A stretch of DNA of 9,015 nt. Source: Methanobacteriota archaeon (GTDB lineage Archaea; Halobacteriota; Methanosarcinia; Methanosarcinales; Methanosarcinaceae). The stretch covers positions 1 through 9,015 of the forward strand of contig JAUPKV010000644.1 in NCBI GenBank assembly GCA_030837265.1, written 5' to 3'. A program made the translations under genes and the position numbers. A model generated the notes under the pieces. It saw only the letters and a program-made list of their open reading frames with translations. It was not told where the DNA came from and searched no databases. This document shows positions 1 through 6,165 of this stretch, piece by piece (the stretch's first letter is position 1; every line of letters starts with the position of its first letter).

Positions 1-10
1 TAAAATAATG

Positions 11-24
11 TAAAATATATATAG
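11..24 (+). promoter_or_regulatory. TATA-like box of an archaeal promoter
   Basis: The stretch TAAAATATATATAG matches an archaeal TATA box. Transcription would start roughly 25 bases downstream, near 43-46, just ahead of the ribosome-binding site at 55-60 and the ATG at 66. It could drive the 17-codon ORF and possibly a long leader into the regulator at 527. AT-rich background makes chance matches common. Confidence 0.35.
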
Positions 25-65
25 TAGAAATATTATCGCTAGAATCTTTATTAAGGGTGAGAATA

Positions 66-119
66 ATGAGATATATATTTTTTGCTCAGAATACGATTAA
101 TAGACAGCAAGCCATTTAA
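66..119 (+). CDS. 17-codon ORF with its own expression signals
   Basis: The peptide is MRYIFFAQNTINRQQAI. It is preceded by GGGTGA at 55-60 with a 5-nt gap to the ATG, and by a TATA-like box about 45 bases upstream, so the signals of an expressed archaeal gene are all present. I do not recognise the peptide. It may be a leader peptide for the transcript that continues towards the regulator at 527, a short stand-alone peptide, the truncated head of a lost gene, or chance. No neighbouring frame continues it convincingly. Confidence 0.25.
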   Translation: MRYIFFAQNTINRQQAI

Positions 120-512
120 AGCCTGCATTTATCTCACAGGCGCGCAAGTTCCAGATGCGGAAGTTCCATTATTAATTAATTGCTGCATAAATTGGTGACA
201 AAAGGAAGAAGTGTTCTTAATGTATTATAGTGATATTCAGCTGGTGTGTAACCATATATTATGGTTCGGATTTTCAAAATCTTTGAGAAATCAGTTAAAT
301 TAATCTACATGTTTTACAGATGAAGACATCAGCTCTCGACATAGCTTAGAAAAAATCTTTTTGGAAAAAGATATAAGGGATAAACTGAAAACTAGCGCAG
401 GATATTACAAGAATTTTCCTCAAATATTTGTAGGTGAGGTAAAACAATTTCTGCCAATTCGGGCTGCTCTTTAATAAGAAAAGGGGAATATATCTTTTCC
501 GTAAAGCTTTCG

Positions 513-518
513 GGGAGG
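513..518 (+). promoter_or_regulatory. Ribosome-binding site of the FilR1-type regulator
   Basis: GGGAGG followed by AGAACAAC places a strong Shine-Dalgarno core 8 nt before the ATG at 527. This fixes the start and agrees with the family's usual N-terminus, a short lead-in directly before the winged helix. Confidence 0.8.
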
Positions 519-526
519 AGAACAAC

Positions 527-1312
527 ATGAAAATATCGTTAATAGATCTGGCATTTCTTTCGGAAAAAAGGAAAGATGTACTACTCCTGTTAGAAGAAGG
601 GCCAAAGACCGGGGATGAGATTAAAACAGCCCTAAATGTCAACTCAACTGCTATTATGCCCCAGATTAAAAAACTGAAGGAAGGACATCTTATAGTACAG
701 GATGACAGAAATACTTATAGGCTCTCTGAGATGGGAGAAATAGTAGTTGAAAAAATGGAACCTCTTCTGAATACTGTAAGAGTGTTTGAGGAAAATTACG
801 AATACTGGACTAACCATGACTTCAGTGCAATTCCTGATTTTCTGCTTAACAGGATTGAAGAACTGGGAAATTATTTCATGCTTGAGGCCGACCTTAATCG
901 ACTTTTTGAAGTGCCGGAAGACTTCAGAAGCAATCTACTGGAATCAAATCATGTGAATATATTTCTCTCATATTTTAATCCGCTACATATTGAGATTTAC
1001 CGTGAACTTGCAAAGAAAGAGGCTGAAATTTGCCTTGTCCTGACAGAATCGGTTTTTAATAGAATAAAAAAAGACTACTATGAAGACCTACAGTATCTCA
1101 TGGAGTTTAAAAATACTAAAATTTACATATGTGACAAAAATATAACTCTCAAAAATGTTGTGACAGAAAGATTCTGTTCGCTAGTGCTTTTTGACAAAAA
1201 AGGAAAGTATGACCATCAACGCCTGATGAGTTATGACGAGAGTGCGCTCAAATGGTGCGATGAACTCTTTCTGTACTATAAAAACATGTCAACGCGCCTT
1301 GAGAGCTTGTAG
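527..1312 (+). CDS. FilR1/Msr-family winged-helix transcriptional regulator
   Basis: A 261-residue cytoplasmic DNA-binding protein, full length for its family. Residues about 5-75 form an ArsR-like winged helix: the core starts at LSEKRKDVLLLLEEGPKT, the likely recognition helix is around 38-52 (STAIMPQIKKL), and the wing is near 55-68. The rest (about 85-257) matches the FilR1 middle domain (PF08350, formerly DUF1724), with family hallmarks such as LLNTVRVFEENYEYW near 81-94, SYFNPLH near 148-154 and ILTESVF-like VLTESVFNRI near 171-180. Methanosarcina Msr regulators and FilR1 of Methanothrix share this architecture and control methanogenesis genes, but the targets of this copy cannot be read here. 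There is no receiver domain, so any link to the adjacent kinase would be indirect. It is convergent with the receiver gene, with 41 bp between stop codons. Family call is firm; specific role is unknown. Confidence 0.9.
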   Translation: MKISLIDLAFLSEKRKDVLLLLEEGPKTGDEIKTALNVNSTAIMPQIKKLKEGHLIVQDDRNTYRLSEMGEIVVEKMEPLLNTVRVFEENYEYWTNHDFSAIPDFLLNRIEELGNYFMLEADLNRLFEVPEDFRSNLLESNHVNIFLSYFNPLHIEIYRELAKKEAEICLVLTESVFNRIKKDYYEDLQYLMEFKNTKIYICDKNITLKNVVTERFCSLVLFDKKGKYDHQRLMSYDESALKWCDELFLYYKNMSTRLESL

Positions 1313-1324
1313 TTTCTCCCATGT

Positions 1325-1361
1325 AAGCTTAAAAATCAATAGATATTATAAAATTAAGCTT
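1325..1361. terminator. Inverted repeat between convergent genes, candidate bidirectional terminator
   Basis: AAGCTTAA at 1325-1332 is a perfect reverse complement of TTAAGCTT at 1354-1361, giving an 8-bp stem with a 21-nt AT-rich loop. The right arm contains the stop codon of the receiver gene (1354-1356). It sits between the ends of the regulator and the receiver, where both transcripts must stop. The minus strand also has TTTT and TTTTT runs here, which suits archaeal T-rich termination. Confidence 0.45.
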
Positions 1362-1728
1362 GATAATTTCCAATATATTTATCAATTAGAGATCTGAATC
1401 TATGAATATCAATGGGTTTAGATACATAATCCACGCAGCCCATTTCCATAAAATACTCTTCGCTACCTTTCATAGCATGAGCTGTGACAGCTATTACCGG
1501 AATCGCTGCGGTTGCAGGGTTCTTTTTTATTCTATCCAGTACCTCAAGACCATCCATTTTCGGAAGCTGCATATCCAGTAATATAAGATCGAATTTTGAC
1601 TCGGAAAGGCACTCTAGAGCCTTTATCCCATCTTCGGCCTGGATTACATCATATCCGTAGAATTCAAGAAGGTCCAGTGTCAGCTCCATATTCATAGGAT
1701 TATCTTCAACGATCAGGATTCTTTTCAT
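1354..1728 (-). CDS. Stand-alone CheY-like response regulator receiver
   Basis: A single receiver domain with no output domain. Counting from the GTG at 1731, the phosphorylation site is D53 (LLDMQLPKMDG), the acidic pocket is E9-D10, the switch residue T83 and the invariant lysine K105 (SKP), so it looks fully competent. I prefer the ATG at 1728 (124 residues): GAGG of the leader lies 7 nt before it, against 4 nt before the in-frame GTG at 1729-1731. The start overlaps the last 23 bases of the kinase gene, which implies translational coupling and a shared function. Expected role: accept phosphate from the kinase and act by protein contact, or serve as a phosphate shuttle or sink, like FilR2-type and DivK-type receivers. 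FilR2-like role is inferred from context. Confidence 0.93.
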   Translation of the reverse strand: MKRILIVEDNPMNMELTLDLLEFYGYDVIQAEDGIKALECLSESKFDLILLDMQLPKMDGLEVLDRIKKNPATAAIPVIAVTAHAMKGSEEYFMEMGCVDYVSKPIDIHRFRSLIDKYIGNYQA

Positions 1729-4711
1729 CACAACGCCTCTTCAGCATAGCTAATTGTTTTATTCTATTAATTAACTCTTTTCTTCCGAAAGTATCTTTTT
1801 TCATTATAGAAACAAGATGCTCTTTCAACTCACCATTTAATTCATCAATGTCCTTCCCGGTAAAGTCTCCCGATGTGCAAACTATAAGAGGAATATCTTT
1901 TGTACGTGCGTTCATTCTCAGACTTAAAATTAAATCTAATCCGCTGACTTTCGGCATCATAAGGTCGAGGATCAGGATATCGGGCTGACTCTCTGAAAAG
2001 AGTTTATCCATGCCTTCCTTCCCGCCATGAGCCCTAATCACCTCAAAGTCTTCCTGCTCTATCATGGAAATTAGAGGTTCCAGAGTGTTTTCATCGTCAT
2101 CGATAATAAGCACATCCGGACATTCTAACTTGAGTTTGCTTTTGATCTCCCTGAGCGAATCAATTAATTCGGCTCCTCTCACTGGTTTTGTAAAAGAATA
2201 TGTTGCGCCGAAAGCAATTCCGAGTTCATTAATATTCGCAGCGGAGATAATTAGAATTGGAATCGAGGTAGTCGCTGGATCCTGTTTTAGTTGTTTCAAA
2301 ACCAGCCAACCGTTATTATCAGGCAGTAAGATGTCAAGAGTAATTATATCAGGTTTGAGTTTTTTTGCTACTTGTAATAGATTTTTCCCACTATAAAAGG
2401 TGGCTACATTGAACCCGGCTTCTCTTATTATATTAGAAAGAAGTTCGTTAGAATTTTTATTGTTATCAACTATCAGAACAAGCCCATCTTTCGAATCTGC
2501 TTTCTTGGGAGGACAGATTCCAGGTAGTTGAGTTTCTTCTTGCATGATTGTATCTTTGAGTGCTGTCACATTATCTTTCCTGAATTCTGCCGGCTTTTTG
2601 AGAGGTATCGCAAGTATAAAGGTGCTGCCTTTCCCGATGTCGCTCTCGACCCAGATCTCACCCTGATGCAGGTTTACAATTTTCTTTACAAGAGTCAGCC
2701 CCAGCCCTGTACCGCCGAACTGACGGGATGCAGAGTTGTCAATCTGGGTAAAAGGCTGGAAGATTTTTCTCTGATCTTCAGCTGAAATACCTATGCCTGT
2801 ATCCATTATTGAAATAAGCGCTCTACTTCCATCTTCTCTACAAGAGATAGAAATCTTTCCGCCTTCCGGTGTAAATTTGATCGCATTGCTTACAAGGTTG
2901 TAAAGAACCTGGATGAGGCGATCTCGATCAGCTTCAAGTGTCGTAACAGGCTCCACATTGAAAGTTACTTCAAGAGATTTTTTCTGGGCAAGAGGAGCTA
3001 AACTTCCTCTAACTTCTTCAAAAACAGAATTAATGGAAAATTCACTGTAATGAAGGTCCATTTTTCCGGCTTCGACTTTACTAAGGTCAAGTATTTCATT
3101 TATGAGTTCCAGCAAATGCTTACCACTTGAAGAAATATTGTTCACATATCTCAGCTGTTTTTCATTGAGCTCTCCAAAAATCCTTTCAAGCAGAATATCC
3201 GAGAATCCTATGATTGAATTCAGAGGCGTGCGTAGTTCGTGACTCATATTAGTAAGGAATTCACTCTTGGTACGATTAGCTGCCTCAGCTTCAAGTTTAG
3301 CCTGGAGAAGCCTTTCTTGCGAAAGTTTATGTACTGTAATATCAAGACCTGTCTGCAGGACACCAGTAATCCTTCCGTCTTCGTCCATGATAATAGTTGC
3401 ACAGATCATCCAGGTCCTTCCATCCGGAGTGTTAACTTCTCCCAGCTCCTCAGTGCCTGATTCAAGGGCTTTTCTCATAAACGATCCGTTGGAATCCGCT
3501 TCTTTCATTATTAGTAAGCTTTCATAATCGTACCCCACAAGCTCTCCAAGCTTTAAGCCGATATAATCCAGAAAGGTCTTATTTGCCCAGACTATTCTCA
3601 AATCAGGATCTACAAAAATCACGAGTTCATTGAGGGAGTTAAGAATTGCTTTTTTTTCATGTTCCTGAGATTTGAATTTATCAGAGGACATCTTAAGGCG
3701 GTCAAGCATGTAGTTTATTCCGTCTGTCAACTTTGAGAGTTCATCATTTCCTTCCATAAAAAAGCGTGTTGAGAAATCCTCATTTTTCCCAACTTTTTCA
3801 ACATAGGCGTTAATAGCCACTATTCTAGAAACGACTTCCTTATCAAGAAGAAGTTTGCAGATGGCTCCAATGATCAGGCCTGAAAACAAAAGGCAGATGA
3901 CAATATACCTGAGGGATTTCTGGCCTTCCGAATGGATGCCCCCGTCAGTATTTGCCCAAACCATGAAAGCCGGATTTTTATTTATATCCTCGAGGATAAA
4001 ATAACTGTCTTCACCACTTTTTTCTACACCAGGCATTAAGACGGGTTTACTTTCCAAAAATGTTTGCCGGACATTAGAAGGCATATTATTGAAGCTGTAG
4101 GGTAAAATCGAATCACCCGTTATATCCTGGACTGATTTCATGAAATCAGCGTCCAGATTTTTACCCAGAACAATTGTTCCTATTACCTCTTTACTACCCG
4201 GAGAAGAAAGCACCGGACGGCAGGAGACGATAGAAGGACTTTTTCCAATCATGATGAGTCCTTTTAATGGGCTATTTGCCTCCCTGCATAGGAGGCTTTT
4301 GTCAGCGAATTTCCGGTCGATTTCTGAAGAAATCGAAGCCTTACTGACATTACTTGAACTGGAAAACTGAGAATACATTACTTTTCCGGAATTACTTGCA
4401 AAAAAAATAAAATCGTACCTGCTTAGGGAAAAAAGATTGGAAAATGTGGTTTCATCGGGATGCTTATTTTCCGGGCTATTTATAAAAGCTCTGACATCCT
4501 CTCTTGATGAAAGAACAGAATTAGTCTCATCAAGCTGCATAATCTGGAAATTAATTACATTTTGCACTTCTTTTGCGCTAATAGTTGCCTCTCGGTCCTC
4601 CAGATTTGAAACGCTCGAGTAGAGAATGCCCTGGGATGCAAAAATAATTAGTGAAATGAGAAGAGCAAAAATAATATAGATTATGACAAGGATTTTTTTG
4701 CTAACATTCAT
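1706..4711 (-). CDS. Membrane hybrid sensor histidine kinase (CHASE4-like, HAMP, PAS, HisKA, HATPase, two REC)
   Basis: A 1001-residue sensor. TM1 is at about 7-30 and TM2 at about 268-289. They bracket an extracytoplasmic domain of about 235 residues whose second half (IVSCRPVLSS to IVLGKNLDADF, about 161-190) resembles CHASE4. HAMP follows at about 290-342 and PAS/PAC at about 355-462, then a short coiled coil. HisKA has phospho-acceptor H491 in NMSHELRTPLNSIIGFSD. The ATPase shows an N-box (N605, N609), G1 D637-T-G-I-G, an F-box at F651/F654 and G2 GGTGLGL at 666-672. REC1 has D793 and K842. REC2 has D871/D872, D916 and K971 or K972. The ATG is supported because TM1 begins right after it, yet no good Shine-Dalgarno precedes it. 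The receiver gene overlaps its end. FilI is the closest functional analogue by module content; the ligand is unknown. Confidence 0.93.
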   Translation of the reverse strand: MNVSKKILVIIYIIFALLISLIIFASQGILYSSVSNLEDREATISAKEVQNVINFQIMQLDETNSVLSSREDVRAFINSPENKHPDETTFSNLFSLSRYDFIFFASNSGKVMYSQFSSSSNVSKASISSEIDRKFADKSLLCREANSPLKGLIMIGKSPSIVSCRPVLSSPGSKEVIGTIVLGKNLDADFMKSVQDITGDSILPYSFNNMPSNVRQTFLESKPVLMPGVEKSGEDSYFILEDINKNPAFMVWANTDGGIHSEGQKSLRYIVICLLFSGLIIGAICKLLLDKEVVSRIVAINAYVEKVGKNEDFSTRFFMEGNDELSKLTDGINYMLDRLKMSSDKFKSQEHEKKAILNSLNELVIFVDPDLRIVWANKTFLDYIGLKLGELVGYDYESLLIMKEADSNGSFMRKALESGTEELGEVNTPDGRTWMICATIIMDEDGRITGVLQTGLDITVHKLSQERLLQAKLEAEAANRTKSEFLTNMSHELRTPLNSIIGFSDILLERIFGELNEKQLRYVNNISSSGKHLLELINEILDLSKVEAGKMDLHYSEFSINSVFEEVRGSLAPLAQKKSLEVTFNVEPVTTLEADRDRLIQVLYNLVSNAIKFTPEGGKISISCREDGSRALISIMDTGIGISAEDQRKIFQPFTQIDNSASRQFGGTGLGLTLVKKIVNLHQGEIWVESDIGKGSTFILAIPLKKPAEFRKDNVTALKDTIMQEETQLPGICPPKKADSKDGLVLIVDNNKNSNELLSNIIREAGFNVATFYSGKNLLQVAKKLKPDIITLDILLPDNNGWLVLKQLKQDPATTSIPILIISAANINELGIAFGATYSFTKPVRGAELIDSLREIKSKLKLECPDVLIIDDDENTLEPLISMIEQEDFEVIRAHGGKEGMDKLFSESQPDILILDLMMPKVSGLDLILSLRMNARTKDIPLIVCTSGDFTGKDIDELNGELKEHLVSIMKKDTFGRKELINRIKQLAMLKRRCDEKNPDR

Positions 4712-4794
4712 ATTTTAGTCTCGGGGGGATAGGTACTGAGGGGAGTTACCAAAGTTTATAATATTGTATAGACAGTTCATTTTAATATGTATCC

Positions 4795-4808
4795 TATATA
4801 AAATTTTT
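4795..4808 (-). promoter_or_regulatory. Candidate TATA box for the kinase/receiver operon
   Basis: On the minus strand the sequence reads AAATTTTATATAGG. It lies about 90 bases before the kinase ATG, which would give a leader of some 60 bases. A second, weaker AT-rich candidate (AATATTATAAAC, about 4757-4768) is closer and would give a leader of about 20-30 bases. I cannot choose between them from sequence alone. Confidence 0.35.
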
Positions 4809-5077
4809 CTATAGAGTTGTCTTTTCATTTTTTTTCGTTAAGTTATGAGAAATAATTAATAGATTATTGATTATTTTGCTGATAATAAATGAGAATTCGA
4901 CATTTATATCTTAAATATTATCTAAGTATATTTAGATTTAAATTAAATTAAAAGAGGAATTTTAAAAGGAAAACAGCATAAAATTTTAATAAATTTTTTA
5001 ATTCAAACAAGGTAAAATTAAAAATTATTGACATAGTCAGAAATATTAGGGCATAATGAATACTCAGTTGGAAGCAT

Positions 5078-5113
5078 GCTATTTCAAATATGTACTATGA
5101 AATTTCGAATAGC
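5078..5113 (-). terminator. Stem-loop just past the small acidic ORF
   Basis: GCTATTTCAAAT at 5078-5089 can pair with ATTTCGAATAGC at 5102-5113: 12 positions with one C-C mismatch and one G-U pair, and a 12-nt loop. It begins 5 nt after the stop codon of the minus-strand ORF at 5119-5307. It is therefore a plausible 3' end structure, although no T-run follows directly. Confidence 0.35.
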
Positions 5114-5118
5114 TTTAA

Positions 5119-5307
5119 TCAATCATTAAAACTTTCTTCGAAGTAATCTTCTTCAACTTCAATGACTACTTTTAATCTGCAACTTTTTCCGTTAATGTCC
5201 AATTCTCTAATTATCCTTTCGACACTTGTTATGGATTCTGGTTCTTCAGAGAATCTCTCTATAATGTCTTCAATTTCATTGATTTCGTCTTTTGTAAGTT
5301 TAATCGT
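5119..5307 (-). CDS. Small acidic protein with no standard start codon (ACG or ATT start, or start-lost pseudogene)
   Basis: A minus-strand frame of 61-62 codons reading IKLTKDEINEIEDIIERF at its start and ending in VVIEVEEDYFEESFND. It has about 19 acidic against 8 basic residues, a predicted helix followed by a beta-like hydrophobic stretch, and codon choice typical of a real gene. A perfect GGAGG lies at 5312-5316, but the first in-frame codons after it are TAG (5308-5310), ACG (5305-5307) and ATT (5302-5304). There is no ATG, GTG or usable TTG near the front and no methionine anywhere. Spacing is 4 nt to ACG and 7 nt to ATT. A TATA-like TTTTTATAC at about 5356-5364 sits at promoter distance. 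Either a rare start codon is used or an ATG mutated to ACG and silenced the gene. Function is not recognised. Confidence 0.5.
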   Translation of the reverse strand, partial: TIKLTKDEINEIEDIIERFSEEPESITSVERIIRELDINGKSCRLKVVIEVEEDYFEESFND

Positions 5308-5355
5308 CTAACCTCCATCAATTTTTCAGGTGAGTTCAGTAAAATCTACTTGAGT

Positions 5356-5364
5356 ATAAAAATA
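5356..5364 (-). promoter_or_regulatory. Candidate TATA box for the small acidic ORF
   Basis: On the minus strand TTTTTATAC lies about 50 bases before the putative start region at 5302-5307. Transcription would then begin near 5330-5335, ahead of the GGAGG at 5312-5316. A second candidate, GTTTTATATTAG, lies about 20 bases further upstream. Confidence 0.3.
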
Positions 5365-5540
5365 CATCGTAGTCTAATATAAAACTATTTTCTAAGAGTT
5401 GCCTTCTTAAGAGAAGTAATTTTTAGCAGAGTTTAATTACTTACTTTTTATTTTTATATTCCGATCATAGAGTTTTGTCACACAATATCAAAATATTATA
5501 ATATACTTTAATTCTTCAAATTCAGAAGGTTAAAAGACGT

Positions 5541-5550
5541 TTTTATATGA
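5541..5550 (+). promoter_or_regulatory. TATA box of the 174-residue hypothetical gene
   Basis: TTTTATATGA, preceded by a purine-rich AAAAGACG that could act as a TFB recognition element, lies about 45-50 bases before the ATG at 5594. This predicts transcription from about 5570 and a short leader that holds the GGTGAT ribosome-binding site. Confidence 0.5.
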
Positions 5551-5593
5551 TTGTATTCATAATGAAGTTATAAAAATCCACTGGTGATATCAT

Positions 5594-6118
5594 ATGGCTC
5601 AAGAAGATTATATGCTAATAATGGGAGCGAACATATATGCAAATTCAGAATATACGGTTTTGTATCAGGCTGACATCAATTCTGATGAAAAAATAACCCT
5701 GTTTACCCTGGAAAACAGCGAAAGCGGTTTGAATCTGACAAGCGATATACAGGATGAGAGTTCCAATCTCATTGCAAAAATCAATAAAAATGAGCTTCTT
5801 CAAGTTAACGAGAAATTTGATGTGCAGGGGAAAATAGAGGAAGGAAACGGCCTCACAATAAAAAGAAAAGATAACGGTGCCATTATTCTGAATGCCAGGA
5901 TCACAGAAGACGGATATGTTGCAGTGACAGGAATTTTCCATGTCGGAGGCAAAGATATACATAAAATACATATAACTAACCGAGCAGTGGAAATAGACGA
6001 TATGCCTCGACAAACTATAAACGGTGTGAGTGTTCACGATTCGTTTTTTGTTGGCACCTCAGTTATCACGCTAACAAATAACGGTGTAGTGCTCTCTGCA
6101 GATCGTTGCTGCAAATAA
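5594..6118 (+). CDS. Hypothetical protein, 174 residues, beta-rich, single-gene unit
   Basis: I do not recognise the family. The start is well supported: GGTGAT at 5583-5588 with a 5-nt gap to ATG, and a TATA box upstream. There is no signal peptide or membrane segment, so it is probably cytoplasmic. The sequence is full of short alternating hydrophobic strands separated by turns (ANIYANSEYTVLYQADI, LIAKINKNELLQVNEKFDVQ, NGLTIKRKDNGAIILNARI, DGYVAVTGIFHVGGKDIHKI), suggesting a beta-sandwich, beta-roll or beta-helix fold. The middle strand-turn units (about 55-115) may be repeats. It ends in CCK, the only cysteines. It is flanked by a start-defective ORF on one side and converges with the permease on the other, with 47 bp between stop codons, so context gives no function. 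Confidence 0.8.
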   Translation: MAQEDYMLIMGANIYANSEYTVLYQADINSDEKITLFTLENSESGLNLTSDIQDESSNLIAKINKNELLQVNEKFDVQGKIEEGNGLTIKRKDNGAIILNARITEDGYVAVTGIFHVGGKDIHKIHITNRAVEIDDMPRQTINGVSVHDSFFVGTSVITLTNNGVVLSADRCCK

Positions 6119-6144
6119 ATATGTGTACTAAAATCTGTAATTAA

Positions 6145-6151
6145 TTTTTTT
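6145..6151 (+). terminator. T-run terminator after the 174-residue gene
   Basis: Seven consecutive T residues lie 26 bases past the stop codon, within AATTAATTTTTTTATTAAAG. Archaeal transcription often ends at such T-runs without a hairpin. It sits in the 47-bp gap before the convergent permease gene. Confidence 0.45.
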
Positions 6152-6165
6152 ATTAAAGATCACTA

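Larger units (their letters stand above)
1..526. other. AT-rich leader region upstream of the regulator gene
   Basis: About half a kilobase with no convincing full-length gene. It contains the TATA-like box and 17-codon ORF listed separately. A frame on the + strand from the ATG at 220 reads 27 codons to a TAA at 301-303, then stays open 56 codons to a double stop at 472-477. The second part looks mildly protein-like but has no start codon. It may be a gene relic or chance openness in AT-rich DNA. I see no repeat array or RNA gene. Confidence 0.5.
4712..5118. other. AT-rich intergenic spacer upstream of the kinase
   Basis: About 400 bases of strongly AT-rich DNA between the kinase start and the end of the small acidic ORF. 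Apart from candidate TATA boxes near the kinase and the stem-loop at 5078-5113, I see no gene, RNA gene or repeat. The longest start-initiated frame on the + strand near 5056 is only 14 codons. Confidence 0.5.

Noticed and set aside
346..642. Minus-strand open frame of 98 codons overlapping the regulator start
   Set aside because: It is antisense to the N-terminal part and ribosome-binding site of the well-supported regulator gene and has a low-complexity Ser/Phe-rich product.
2064..4622. Several plus-strand open frames of 61-110 codons inside the kinase gene
   Set aside because: All are antisense to conserved domains of the kinase, and their products show no domain of their own.
5308..5310. 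In-frame TAG before the small acidic ORF as a pyrrolysine codon
   Set aside because: Methanosarcina can read TAG as pyrrolysine, but upstream of it the same frame has a TGA 15 bases earlier and no start codon between, so no read-through product is possible.
5645..6037. Minus-strand 130-codon frame
   Set aside because: It is antisense to the 174-residue gene that has promoter, ribosome-binding site and terminator signals.
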